64,000 bases of DNA from Ponticoccus litoralis (lineage in GTDB: Bacteria; Pseudomonadota; Alphaproteobacteria; Rhodobacterales; Rhodobacteraceae). The stretch spans positions 248,001 to 312,000 of the forward strand of contig NZ_JBDNCH010000004.1 of assembly GCF_039769985.1 (NCBI RefSeq). Reading direction: 5' to 3'. The position numbers and the translations under genes are program-made. How positions within the stretch are numbered: the stretch's first letter is position 1; each line of letters opens with the position of its first letter. Positions 36,097-45,573 of this stretch are shown piece by piece. Below the pieces are notes generated by a model, which made no database searches, had not been told where the DNA came from, and worked only from the letters and a program-made list of their open reading frames with translations.

Positions 36097-37550
36097 CAGA
36101 ACGGATATCCCTGCTGTGGATCTTCCATCGTAACCCAGCGCAGTTCGGTAAACGACTCGATCCCCGCCTTGCCGCCGAACCGGCCATAGCCGGAATCGCC
36201 GACACCACCGAAAGGCATTTGCGCCTCGTCCTGAACGGTTGCGCCGTTGATATGGCAGATCCCGGCCCGGATGCGCCGGGCAACCGACATTGCGCGGGTC
36301 ATCTCTGTGCCGAAGACCGAAGAGGACAGCCCGTAAGCCGTGTCGTTCGCCAGTTCGACCGCATGGTCGGTATCGCGCGCCCGGACGACGCAGACCACGG
36401 GGCCGAAGCTTTCTTCGCGGAACAGATCCATCTGCGGGGTGACGCCATCCACCACGGTTGCGGGCATGACGGTGCCCTCTGCCGGGGCGCCGCCCGCGCG
36501 CACCGTCGCGCCCTTGGCGACGGCGTCATCGATCAGCGCCGAGACACGGTCGACGGTCGAGCGGTCGATCACCGACCCAAGCACCACCTGTCCGCGCGGG
36601 TCGCCATGGGGCAGAGCAGCGGCCCGTTCGGCGAAGCGCGCGGCAAAGGCCTCGGCGATCTTCTCATCGACGATGACGCGTTCGGTCGACATGCAGATCT
36701 GGCCCTGGTTCATGAAGGCGCCGAAGATGGCGGCGTTGACCGCGCCTTCGATATCCGCGTCATCCAGCACGACGAAGGGGGCCTTGCCGCCCAGTTCCAG
36801 CAGCACCGGCTTCAGGTGGCGCGCCGCGGTTTCGGCGATGATCCGGCCAACCCGGGTGGAGCCGGTGAAGTTGATGTGCCGGACGCTGGGATGCTCGACC
36901 AGCGCGGTGACAACCTCGGGGGCGTCTTCCTTGGCATGAGAGACGATGTTCAGGACACCTTTGGGCAGCCCGGCCTCGCTCAGCACCTCGCCGATGGCGG
37001 CGTGCAGATGCGGACACATTTCCGAGGCCTTGAGCACCACCGTGTTGCCGCATGCAATCGGCATCGCGACCGCACGCACGCCAAGGATCATCGGGGCGTT
37101 CCAGGGCGCCATGCCGACAACCACGCCGATCGGCTCGCGCATGCCCATGGCAAGGTTCTTGGGCTTGTCCGAGGGGATGATCTCGCCGGTCAGGAAGGTG
37201 GTCGAAGACGCCGCCTCGCGCAGCACCTTGGCGGCGAACATCATGTTGAAGCCAAGCCAGCCCCCGGTCGCGCCGGTTTCCGCGATGCCGATGCCGACCA
37301 GCTCTTCGGACCGCGCCTCGAGCAGTTCCGCCGCTTTCCACAGGATGGCGCGCCGGGCCGAGGGGCCGGTTGCCGACCAGCCGGGAAAGGCGGCGGCGGC
37401 GGCTTCGACGGCCAGATCGACATCGGCCTTCCGACCGGCTGCCGCAACGGTGGCAACCGCGCCGGTGAAGGGGTCGCGCCGCTCGAAGGTTGCGCCGTCA
37501 ACGGCTGCGCGCCGCTCGCCATTGATGAAGATACCGTAGGGATCAGACAT
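36096..37550 (-). CDS. NAD(P)-dependent aldehyde dehydrogenase (benzaldehyde/vanillin dehydrogenase-like)
   Basis: 484 residues, intact. Cofactor and catalytic features: VVGMAPWNAPMILGVRAVA (oxyanion Asn), INFTGSTRVG, LLELGGKAPFVVLDD with the general-base Glu, MNQGQICMSTERVIV with the nucleophilic Cys near 283, and EESFGPVVCV near the C-terminus. AGGAGG lies just before ATG 37550. Most like aromatic-aldehyde dehydrogenases; in this operon it would oxidise the aldehyde released by the TPP enzyme. Confidence 0.93.
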   Translation of the reverse strand: MSDPYGIFINGERRAAVDGATFERRDPFTGAVATVAAAGRKADVDLAVEAAAAAFPGWSATGPSARRAILWKAAELLEARSEELVGIGIAETGATGGWLGFNMMFAAKVLREAASSTTFLTGEIIPSDKPKNLAMGMREPIGVVVGMAPWNAPMILGVRAVAMPIACGNTVVLKASEMCPHLHAAIGEVLSEAGLPKGVLNIVSHAKEDAPEVVTALVEHPSVRHINFTGSTRVGRIIAETAARHLKPVLLELGGKAPFVVLDDADIEGAVNAAIFGAFMNQGQICMSTERVIVDEKIAEAFAARFAERAAALPHGDPRGQVVLGSVIDRSTVDRVSALIDDAVAKGATVRAGGAPAEGTVMPATVVDGVTPQMDLFREESFGPVVCVVRARDTDHAVELANDTAYGLSSSVFGTEMTRAMSVARRIRAGICHINGATVQDEAQMPFGGVGDSGYGRFGGKAGIESFTELRWVTMEDPQQGYPF

Positions 37551-37564
37551 GTTTTTGCCTCCTG

Positions 37565-38287
37565 TCATATGTGAAGATCCGGCCCCTTGGGGGCCTTGAA
37601 AACCGTTTCCGCAGGTCCGGCCAGATCCGGGTCCAGCAGGCGCACCGCGCCCCAGATGCCCGCCTCGGCGCTGCTGACCACCGGCACACCCGTGCGGCGG
37701 CGCAGCGGATCGCCGACGCCCGCCATCCGCAGGCCGCCGCAGGAAATCAGGATGCCGTCCGCTTCCCCCGCGTCCTGCCACAGCGCCCCGGCCTCGGTCA
37801 GCAAGCGCTCGGGGCCAAGATCCTTGACCTCGGCGATCCGGCGGATGCCCGGGGAACGCAGGCCGACAACCGCGACACCCGCGCTGCTCAGGTAGTCCTC
37901 GAGCATCCGGTTGACGTCGTCGCGATAGGCGGTGAGCACCGCAACCCGCGCCATGCCAAGCGCCTGCAGCGCGTCGATCACCGATTGGGTCATGGTCGTG
38001 ACCGGCACCCCGCCGCGGGCGGCAATCGTCTCGATCAGGCGGGCATTGAACTCCGGCCCGCGAAAGAAGCTGAGCGACGTTCCCATCAGCGAAACCGCCC
38101 CGGCCCCGGCTGCGGCAAGCGTCGCGGCGCGTTCCGCGACCGCGTCGATCACGCCGGAATAACCTGCATCCGACATCTCGCGCAGCCCCAGACCGGCGGC
38201 GGTGAACCGGCAATCCGGGAACATCTGCGCGGCCTCCGGCGGCACCGCCCCCTCTGCCGGGGGCACGACAAGTCCAAGATGGTTCAT
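37565..38287 (-). CDS. Arylmalonate decarboxylase homologue (Asp/Glu racemase superfamily)
   Basis: 240 residues, family length. Features of arylmalonate decarboxylase (AMDase): LGLVVPPAEGAVPPEAA, the dioxyanion-hole loop VSLMGTSLSFFRGPEFNARL (Gly69-Thr70-Ser71), LTAYRDDVN (Tyr121), and DGILISCGGLRMAG with the catalytic Cys183. Racemases of this superfamily carry a Cys in place of Gly69, so the one-Cys arrangement points to decarboxylation of an aryl- or alkenyl-malonate to a chiral carboxylate. The start overlaps the TctA stop by 4 nt and the ALDH gene follows 14 nt later. It is the key clue to the cluster's substrate. Confidence 0.88.
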   Translation of the reverse strand: MNHLGLVVPPAEGAVPPEAAQMFPDCRFTAAGLGLREMSDAGYSGVIDAVAERAATLAAAGAGAVSLMGTSLSFFRGPEFNARLIETIAARGGVPVTTMTQSVIDALQALGMARVAVLTAYRDDVNRMLEDYLSSAGVAVVGLRSPGIRRIAEVKDLGPERLLTEAGALWQDAGEADGILISCGGLRMAGVGDPLRRRTGVPVVSSAEAGIWGAVRLLDPDLAGPAETVFKAPKGPDLHI

Positions 38288-39757
38288 GGCGCCGGGGCCT
38301 TGCGGGCCTTTGCCTCGCTTGTCAGGGCCCAGATGATCGAGACCGCCGCGATGGCAAGGAAGACCGCCGGAACCGGTACGGGTCAGCAGGGGCAGGAAGC
38401 TGCCGTCGTAGATCACAAGGCCGGACCGCAGGTTCTCTTCCGCCATCGGCGTCAGGATATAGGCGATGATGAAGGGCCCCGTCGGGATCCGCGCCCGGTT
38501 CATCAGAAAGCCGACAAGCGCAAAGGCCAGCATCACCCCGACGTCGAAGTAGCGGCTGGAGACCGAGAAGGCTCCGATCACGCAGAACACCACGATCGGC
38601 GGCAGAAGCCAGGCCTTGTTCACATACATGAGCTTGGCCAGCATGGGCGTCGCGACCCGCATGACCACCAGCATCACCACGTTGGCCGCAAGGGCGCCAC
38701 CGATCACCGTATAGGCGATAAAGGCGTTCTGCGAGAACAGCAGGGGGCCGGGGCTGAGATTGTGGATGACCATCGCGCCCAGCAGCACGGCGGTGATCAC
38801 GGACCCCGGAATCCCCAGGGTGATCAGCGGCACAAGAGAACCCACGGTGCCCGCGTTATTGGCGGATTCCGCCGCGATGATTCCCTCTTCGGCGCCGGTA
38901 CCGAAGCGTTCGGGCTGCTTCGAGACGGCCTTTTCCACGGAATAGGCGGCGATAGAGGCGGTGGTCCCGCCGACGCCCGGCAGGATGCCGATCCACGTCC
39001 CGATCAGCGAGGACCGGACATAGGTCCAGCCATAGTGAAACACGTCACGCAGCCGGATCGAGACGGCGGTGCCCTCGACCGAGGTCTTGCGCACCGGTTT
39101 CGGGCTGCCGCTGTCCTCCAGCAGCTGGCTGAGCACCAGCGTGCCAAGGATGACCGGCAGCAGGGTCAGGCCGTTGTCGAGCGCGGGCCAGCCGAAGGTC
39201 ATGCGCAGCGAGCCCGACACCGGGTCGATACCCGGCAACGAGACCAGCGCCCCGAACGCCGCCGCCAGCAGGCCGTTCAGCAGGCTGCCCCGGGACACGG
39301 CGGCAATCAGGCTGAGCGCCACGACCACCATGGCGAAAATCTCGTAGGGGCCGAACTTGACCGCCACATGCGACAGCGGCGGGGACAGCACGGCAAGCAC
39401 GACCCAGGCGAACATGCCGCCGACAAATGAGGCCGAGATGCCCAGCCCCAGCGCGCGCGCCGGATGGCCGCCCGCCGCCATGGGATAGCCGTCCAGCGTG
39501 GTCATGATGGCCGCTTCGGTGCCCGGCATGCGCATCAGGGTTGCGCTGATCAGCCCGCCGGTGGTCGCGCCGATATACATCGCGACAAGCAGCAGAAGCG
39601 CGTCCGCCCCGTCCATGAAATAGGTCATCGGCAGGGCCAGCGCGATGATCATTGCCCCCGACAGGCCGGGGATCGACCCGATGAAGATGCCCACCATGGT
39701 CCCAAGCACGACCCAAGGCATCCCGGCTGTCAGGACATGCAGAAAAGCGTCAGTCAT
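38284..39757 (-). CDS. tctA: TctA-family permease of a second tripartite tricarboxylate transporter, frameshifted at the C-terminus
   Basis: About 490 residues, twelve transmembrane segments. MVGIFIGSIPGLSGAMIIAL near the N-terminus, DGYPMAAGGHPARALGLGIS, WIGILPGVGGTTASIAAYSV and LGIPGSVITAVLLGAM are family hallmarks. One extra base near 38385 at a GGTACG site; afterwards the frame VPAVFLAIAAVSIIWALTSE ends at 38284, overlapping the AMDase start by 4 nt. Otherwise the frame would fuse into the AMDase gene. Presumably imports the dicarboxylate used by AMDase. Confidence 0.9.
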
Positions 39758-39769
39758 TGCCGCCCCGTA

Positions 39770-40233
39770 TTAGAGATTGATGAAGAAGAAGCGCGTGAAG
39801 ATGGCAAACACCGCGGCGGCATAGCCTGCCGACAACAGGGCGAGGCCCGTCACCGCCTTCATGTCGCGCACCGGCGCCAGCAGCAGGAAGAACAGGAAGC
39901 AGAAAAGCGCCGTCGAGGCGACGTAATGCACGCCCCCCGAGGCAAGGACCGCCACATAGCCCGCCATCAGCACAAAGGTGGCCGGGATCCGCCAGGACAG
40001 GCCCGGCGCGCCCGGCCCGGCCCCATCGCCCCGCAGCAGCATCTCGATGGTCTTGAGCGCACCGAGGCCAAGGGCAAGCCCCCCAACACTGTGGGGAAGG
40101 CGCCTTTGCCAATGGCTTCCCAGGGTGAGGAGGGCATGGCGAGGCCCGCTTTCAGACTGGCCGCTCCGGCCAGCAAAACAAGCAGAAGAAAGGTCAGTTC
40201 AAACCCGTTGTTCCGCAATGACGATCCCGCCAT
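39770..40233 (-). CDS. tctB: TctB-family subunit, frameshifted
   Basis: About 154 residues. The N-terminal frame (MAGSSLRNNGFELTFLLLVL to GKGAFPTVLGG) is joined to a C-terminal frame (LKTIEMLLRGDGAG to AIFTRFFFINL) across a missing base near 40080 in a C6 run. Four transmembrane segments. It lies between TctA and TctC in the standard C-B-A order. Confidence 0.83.
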
Positions 40234-40270
40234 GTCAATCCCTCTCCGATCCTGGTTATTAAGGGCAGCC

Positions 40271-41227
40271 TCAGCCGCCGGAGGTTTCGCGAACCACGTC
40301 GGCCACATCAAGGAACGACTGGTATTCCCTGGCGACCGCATCCCGCAGCTCTTCGCCCCGCAGGATCGCGCGCTCTTCGCCCGAAGACTCGATATGCGCC
40401 TGCACCTCGTCAGAGTTCAATGCCGCCTCGATCGCGTCCGCCAGCACCGCGATCACATCCTCGGGCGTGCCCTTGGGGGCCCAGTAGCGGCGGATGAGGC
40501 AGGCCTCGACGTCATGCCCCAGCTCTTTCAGCGTGGGCACATCCGGCAGGCTCTCGTACCGGTCGGGACCGGCGACGGCCAGCGCGCGCAGATCCTCGGC
40601 GCCCCGCTCGACCCAGGGCGGCGACAGCAGTGCGAAATCGCTAAACCCACCCTTCAGTGCCGCGAAACGCTTGGAGGTGCCGCCCGTCGGGACAATCGTC
40701 CAGCGCGTATCGGTGGACTGCATCAGCTGGGCAGAGGGGAAATGCGTCGCGCTGCCGATGGCATCCGCCTGCTTCAGGCCGCGTCCGCGCTCTTCGGCGG
40801 CGGCAATCAGGTCTTCCATCGACTGGAATTCCGACTCTTTCGGCACGGCGACGAACATGCAGGCCCGCGTCGCCTGGATCACCGGCTCGAAGTCCTCCGG
40901 CGAATATTCCACCCGCCCGATGGCCGAGACAGAGAACATCTCCTGGTGGATTTGCAGAATCGTGTGGCCGTCCGGCTCTGCCGACAGCACCGAACGCGAG
41001 CCGACCGTTCCGGCCGCGCCATCGGCATTCACGACGGCCACGGGCACCGGCAACAGGTCGTTCTTCTCGATCGAGGCCTGCACCGCGCGCGCCAGGGCAT
41101 CGGTGCCGCCGCCTGCGGAAAAGGGAACGATCAACTGGACAGGCTTCTCGGGGAACTCCGCGAGGGCCGGCGTTGCCGCGTCCGCAAGCGCCAGTGCGGC
41201 GGTCGCCAGTCGTGTTTTCATGAGCAT
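40271..41227 (-). CDS. tctC: TctC/Bug-family periplasmic solute-binding protein
   Basis: 318 residues with a signal peptide (MKTRLATAALALADAATPALA). The mature protein starts EFPEKPVQLIVPFSAGGGTD, the Bug-family carboxylate-binding loop, and continues with GSATHFPSAQLMQ and VPTGGTSKRFAALKGG. First gene of the leftward mandelate-type operon; GAGGAGGAAAG precedes the ATG. The ligand is unknown; an aryl dicarboxylate is suggested by context. Confidence 0.92.
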   Translation of the reverse strand: MLMKTRLATAALALADAATPALAEFPEKPVQLIVPFSAGGGTDALARAVQASIEKNDLLPVPVAVVNADGAAGTVGSRSVLSAEPDGHTILQIHQEMFSVSAIGRVEYSPEDFEPVIQATRACMFVAVPKESEFQSMEDLIAAAEERGRGLKQADAIGSATHFPSAQLMQSTDTRWTIVPTGGTSKRFAALKGGFSDFALLSPPWVERGAEDLRALAVAGPDRYESLPDVPTLKELGHDVEACLIRRYWAPKGTPEDVIAVLADAIEAALNSDEVQAHIESSGEERAILRGEELRDAVAREYQSFLDVADVVRETSGG

Positions 41228-41297
41228 GAACTTTCCTCCTCATAGTCGGCGGACACAGGTCCGCGCCTCCGTAAAATGAGCATGGTTAGAGACCTTC

Positions 41298-41307
41298 TTG
41301 ATGTCAA
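41298..41307. promoter_or_regulatory. Short palindrome in the divergent TctC/enolase-type promoter region
   Basis: TTGATGTCAA, arms TTGA / TCAA, in the 122-nt gap between the two divergent operons. It is a possible half of a MarR-type operator, given the MarR gene at 43647. Too short to be sure. Confidence 0.25.
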
Positions 41308-41349
41308 CGGTTTTATGTGCCACCAATTTGAGACCATCAGGAGACGACC

Positions 41350-42509
41350 ATGAATCTGACCATTTCCGAGATCAACGCGTACCCCGCATACATCCCGACC
41401 ACACTCGACATCGGCCCCGCGCAGGCCGCCGCCTCATTGTCCTGCTGCGTGATCGAGGTGAAGACCGCAGACGGGGTGACCGGGTACGGCTACACCGCCA
41501 TCACCGACGAAGAAGTGATCGTCTCGATCATCGACAACCTGCTGGCCCCCGACCTCAAGGGCATGTCCGCGCTCGACCGCGAAGCCATCGCCGAGCGAGA
41601 TCTACTGGATGGTCTCGCCGCGCGGACAGACCGGCTATGGCAGCCACGCGGCCTCGGGGATCGACCTGGCGCTCTGGGACATTCTGGGCAAGGTCACCGG
41701 GCAACCCTGCTGGCGGCTGCTGGGCGGGGCCCGGTCCGAAGTGCCGCTTTACGTGACCTTCGGCTTCGGCTCTTTCGACCGCGAACAGCTGGCCGATGCC
41801 GCCCGCCACCTGCGGTCCGACGGAGTGCGCCGCCTGAAGATGGTCGTGGGCCATCACGCCCTGAAACGGGTGGCGGCGGGCGCAAGCATGTCCGACATCC
41901 TGAAGGAAGACATCGAGCGGGTGCGGGTCGTGCGCGAGGCGGCGGGTGACGATGCCGAGATCTACATCGATGCCAATTGCAGCCTCGATCCCGCCTCGGC
42001 GCAATGGCTGGACGACCGCCTGAAGGACCTCGACATCGCCTTCTTCGAAGAGCCTCTGCGCGGCAACGACACCCGCCAGCTTGCCAATCTGCGGGCGCGG
42101 GGCACCCGCATTGCCGCCGGCCAGAACGAGGGGCAGCTGTTCCGCTTCCGGGATCTGCTGACGTCCGGCGCCGTGGACGTGATCCAGCCCAACGTCGTGA
42201 TCTGCGGCGGCCTGACCGTCGGGCAGAAGGTGGCGGCCATGGCCGACGCGCATCAGGTTCAGCTTGCGAACGGCGGGGCCTTCCCCTTCCACAACATGCA
42301 CCTGCATGGCGGTCTGGCCAATGGCGGGCTTGTCGAATGGCACCTGATCTCGGTCGAGATGGGCCGGTCGCTCTTCACCGATCTGCCGGATCGCGACGGC
42401 GACGTCCTGCGCCTGCCCGAAACGCCGGGCCTCGGGCTTCGGCGCGAATCTGGACGCGCTGCGCGAGTTTGCGGCGGGGCCGCTGTCCAAGGGCCGGGGC
42501 AAGGGCTGA
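41350..42509 (+). CDS. Enolase-superfamily enzyme (mandelate racemase group), broken by two frameshifts
   Basis: About 386 residues across three frames: start MNLTISEINAYPAYIPTTLD, shift near 41605, main frame (SHAASGIDLALWDILGKVTG onward), shift near 42435, end GANLDALREFAAGPLSKGRG. Metal ligands YIDANCSLD, FFEEPL and AAGQNEGQ, and the barrel His in PFHNMHLHGG are present. The Lys-x-Lys motif reads LKMVVG, so the second Lys of classical mandelate racemase is Val. Hence either a one-base racemase/epimerase variant or a dehydratase. AGGAG precedes the ATG; the stop overlaps the next ATG (TGATG). Confidence 0.83.
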
Positions 42510-43638
42510 TGGCCCCGGTCGTATCCTACCGGGACCTGCGAAAGCAGGCCCGGCGCAAGCTTCCGCGATTCGCCTTCGACTTCGTCGATGGCGGGGCGGG
42601 GGACGAGGCCGGTCTCGATCGCAACGAGGCCGCCTACCGCGCCCGGTGCCTTCAACCGCGCGTGTTGATCAACAGCGACCGCGCCCTGCCCCTGAAACGG
42701 CGCTTTCTGGGCCGCGACTGGGCCCTGCCCTTCGGAATTCCCCCATCGGGTTGGCGGGCATCGCCTGGCCCGAGATCGACCTGCTGCTGGCCGAAGCCGC
42801 CGAGCAAGCGGGCATTCCCTACGTCGCCTCGACACCGGCCACCGTCGCGCTGGAACGCCTCCGGCAACGGGCGCCCGAGTCCGCATGGTTCCAGCTTTAT
42901 GTCGGGAAATCCGAGGAGATCACCGCCGATCTGCTTGCCCGGGCCAAGGCCGCGGGCTACCGGACGCTTGTGGTGACGGCGGATGTGCCGCGCCCCGGTC
43001 GCAGGCTGCGCGATCTCAGGAACGGCTTTGCGCTGCCCCTGAAACCCGGACCGCGCCTTGCCTTCGACCTGATGCGCCATCCCGGCTGGGCCCTGCGGAC
43101 CGCCCGCCACGGCGCCCCCCGGTTCGCCAACCTCGAACCCTATGCGGAACGCGGCAGCAGCACGCAGTCGCTGGCGCAGCTCATGGCCGGGCAAAGCTCT
43201 GGCCGTCTGGACTGGGCGCTTCTGCGCGAGATCCGCGACGGCTGGTCCGGTCAGGTCATTCTCAAGGGTGTCAGCGCGCCGCAGGATGCGGTGAAGGCCG
43301 CCGAGACCGGCGTCGATGCCGTCTGGGTGTCCAACCATGGCGGGCGGCAGCTTTCCTCGGCGCCCGCCCCGCTGGACGCGCTGCCTGAGATCAGGCGCGC
43401 CCTGCCCGCAGGCTTCCCGCTGGCGCTGGACGGAGGCATCCGCAGCGGCGAGGACATGATCAAGGCCCTGGCCGCAGGGGCGGATTTCGTCTTTGCCGGG
43501 CGTCCGTTCCTCTATGCCATAGCCGCGCTTGGCCCGCGCGGCGCGTCGCGGCTGATCGCGCAATTCGCCAGCGAGCTGGAAAACACCATGGCCCAAATCG
43601 GGTGGAGCGATCTCGACCTGCAGGATGGCGCAGGCTAG
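42509..43638 (+). CDS. FMN-dependent alpha-hydroxy-acid dehydrogenase (mandelate/lactate dehydrogenase family), frameshifted
   Basis: About 376 residues. The N-terminal frame (VSYRDLRKQARRKLPRFAFD, FVDGGAGDEAGLDRNEAAY) shifts near 42745, at GAATTCCCCC, where one base is missing; the continuation is GLAGIAWPEIDLLLAEAAEQ. FMN/active-site motifs: WFQLYVGKSEE (Tyr), TADVPRPGRRLRDLRNG, VILKGVSAPQDA (Lys), VWVSNHGGRQL (His), LDGGIRSGEDMIKAL. It oxidises a 2-hydroxy acid to a 2-keto acid; in this cluster a mandelate-type substrate feeding the TPP decarboxylase is likely. Confidence 0.87.
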
Positions 43639-43646
43639 GACTGGAC

Positions 43647-44180
43647 ATGACTTTTGCGAAATCGGAATTTTCGACCATGACAACATCAGAGCAGACCGAT
43701 CCGGCGCCCCGGAAGGCCCGCGAGGGCGACCGCGAGCTGAACTACGGCTTTCTCCAGAATTTTGTCGGTCATTACCTGCGGCTGGCCTACGAGGCATCCT
43801 ACGACGATTTCGCAAAGCGGTTGGGCGAGGATCAGCTGAAACCCGGCTATTTCAGCATGCTTGTCATCATCCGCAACAATCGCGGCATCACCCAGCGCGA
43901 ACTGGGCGAGAGCATCGGCAGGGACAAGTCCAGCGTCGCCAAGGCGCTGCGCACCCTGGAGGATCGCGGCCTGATCTACCGCGAGCGGGTCGAGAACGAC
44001 CGACGGAACTACGCCAGCTTCCTGACCGACAAGGGGCTTGAGACCTACGAGCGCATGGAGGTCAAAGCGCAGGAACACACCAAGCATCTGGACGCGGTCA
44101 TCGGGCCGGAACGCCGCGACGCGGTCTTCGGCGCCCTGCGCGACCTCATCGACCTGCGACACGGCTCCTCCGACAGCTAG
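43647..44180 (+). CDS. MarR-family transcriptional regulator
   Basis: 177 residues. Winged helix core at about 75-140: ITQRELGESIGRDKSSVAKA, LEDRGLIYRERVENDRRNYA. The N-terminal helix (NYGFLQNFVGHYLRLAYEAS) would form the dimer. Starts 8 nt after the FMN enzyme stop; MTTSEQ at 43677 is an alternative start. MarR proteins commonly sense aromatic acids, so it likely controls this cluster. Confidence 0.9.
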   Translation: MTFAKSEFSTMTTSEQTDPAPRKAREGDRELNYGFLQNFVGHYLRLAYEASYDDFAKRLGEDQLKPGYFSMLVIIRNNRGITQRELGESIGRDKSSVAKALRTLEDRGLIYRERVENDRRNYASFLTDKGLETYERMEVKAQEHTKHLDAVIGPERRDAVFGALRDLIDLRHGSSDS

Positions 44181-44486
44181 GCCAGCGGGCCGGGTCACCG
44201 CCAGCCGGTGATCCCGGCGCCGTCATCGGGGCGCTGGTGATGCGGCTGGCCCGGGGATCGGAGATCGGCCCGGAAGCCGCCACTTGGCAAGGCGCTCTTG
44301 ATGGTCGCGACAGCCGGGAAGGTGCCGCTCCGGACCCTTCCCCGGCCGATCACCCGGCGACCCTGTCGGTCACGGTGCCGGTCTGCGCCCACCCGATCCG
44401 GGCGACGGGCCGGACCGGGCGATGGGTTGCCCGCACGGATGATGATTGACCAGCGCGGCGCAGGAGCCACTCCCTGCGCCCGCCAA

Positions 44487-44513
44487 CCCGGCCCCGCAAA
44501 AGACGGGGCCGGG
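44487..44513. terminator. 10-bp GC hairpin in the 44181-44534 gap
   Basis: CCCGGCCCCG / CGGGGCCGGG with a 7-nt loop. On the plus strand TCTTGTTTC follows. It lies 22 nt beyond the stop of the leftward nucleoside operon and is the likely terminator there. The rest of this 354-nt gap shows no gene or other structure. Confidence 0.7.
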
Positions 44514-44534
44514 TCTTGTTTCAAAGCCGGGTTC

Positions 44535-45545
44535 TTATTCGGCCTCGCCCAGCAGGTAGCGGTGGAAGGCCGGATTGACCCAGACGTCGATGGTCTCGAC
44601 ACCGAAATCCGAACCTGCGGACCGGATCTGCTCTGCCCGGGTCGCGGCATTTTCCGGCAGGGAGGCCAGATCCGCCTGATAGCCGTCGATCGTCACGACG
44701 TTCTCGCTGATCCGCACGTAATCGTCATTCTCGACATAGGACCGGTAGAAGGGCTGCCACCAGGAGGCGTGGATCAGCCCGGGCTCGTCCTGCGCGTCCT
44801 TCTTCGCGTATGTGGTGATCAGCTCCATGAAGGCGTCGCGGCGTTCGGCATTCCGGAACTCGAGGTCCAGATTGTACTCTTTCACGACCGAGACCATCTT
44901 GCCGCTGTCGAAGGTGACGACGCTGGGGCCGGGCTCACCCCATTCCGGCAGGAAGACAAAGGCCGAGGATTTCGGAATGAACTGGACCTTGGGGTCGAAG
45001 CCCTCGCTCTTCATCAGGTAGATCAGCTGAACTGCATGCTGGATGTCGCCATGCCCGTAGCGCAGCATCAGATCGGGGTCGAAATTGGACGCATCCCCGG
45101 TGCTGACGACGTTGTAGCCGGTGGTATAGCCCTTATCGATCAGGCCGTTCAGGAAGGTCAGGACTTCGTCGTTCTGGATGACGGTCGCCGCTTCCCAGCT
45201 GTGGACCAGCCGCTCTGCGATGTTCCGGTCCGAGACGTTTCCGATGTAGCTTTCGGACACGTCCTGCTGGTCGACGACAAAGGCGCCCAGCTTTTCCGAG
45301 ACGGTCGCGGGATCGCCCAGGTCCGCCGCAGAGAGGACGCCCATGTCGATCAGCAGGGCATCGGCCTGCGACTGGCTGGCGCCCCCGGTCGCCCGTTCGA
45401 CCTTTTCCGCGCTATAGGTGGCGGCCAGTTCGGCCAGCTTCAGGGCCTCGACCGCCTGCTCGGTGGACATATCGACCGCGAAGGCCCGGCCCGCGATGGG
45501 CAAAAGCGCGGCGGCCAGCGCCCTGCGGATGATGGTGGTGGTCAT
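44535..45545 (-). CDS. Periplasmic protein of unknown family, last gene of the nucleoside operon
   Basis: 336 residues with a signal peptide (TIIRRALAAALLPIAGRAFA). I do not recognise the family. The mature part is acidic, with segments such as ALLIDMGVLSAADLGDPATV, AERLVHSWEAATVIQNDEVL and GLIHASWWQPFYRSYVENDD. It vaguely suggests a two-lobe binding protein, but no diagnostic motif is visible. It lies 28 nt after the RuBisCO-like gene. A second solute-binding component or an extracytoplasmic enzyme are both possible. Confidence 0.7.
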   Translation of the reverse strand: MTTTIIRRALAAALLPIAGRAFAVDMSTEQAVEALKLAELAATYSAEKVERATGGASQSQADALLIDMGVLSAADLGDPATVSEKLGAFVVDQQDVSESYIGNVSDRNIAERLVHSWEAATVIQNDEVLTFLNGLIDKGYTTGYNVVSTGDASNFDPDLMLRYGHGDIQHAVQLIYLMKSEGFDPKVQFIPKSSAFVFLPEWGEPGPSVVTFDSGKMVSVVKEYNLDLEFRNAERRDAFMELITTYAKKDAQDEPGLIHASWWQPFYRSYVENDDYVRISENVVTIDGYQADLASLPENAATRAEQIRSAGSDFGVETIDVWVNPAFHRYLLGEAE

Positions 45546-45573
45546 GTATCCTCTCCTTGCGTGGTGTCGTGTG

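Noticed and set aside
37565..39757. A natural TctA-AMDase fusion protein of 730 residues
   Set aside because: The TctA C-terminus continues in the alternative frame to a stop at 38284, and AMDase has its own ATG overlapping it; the fusion is caused by one extra base near 38385.
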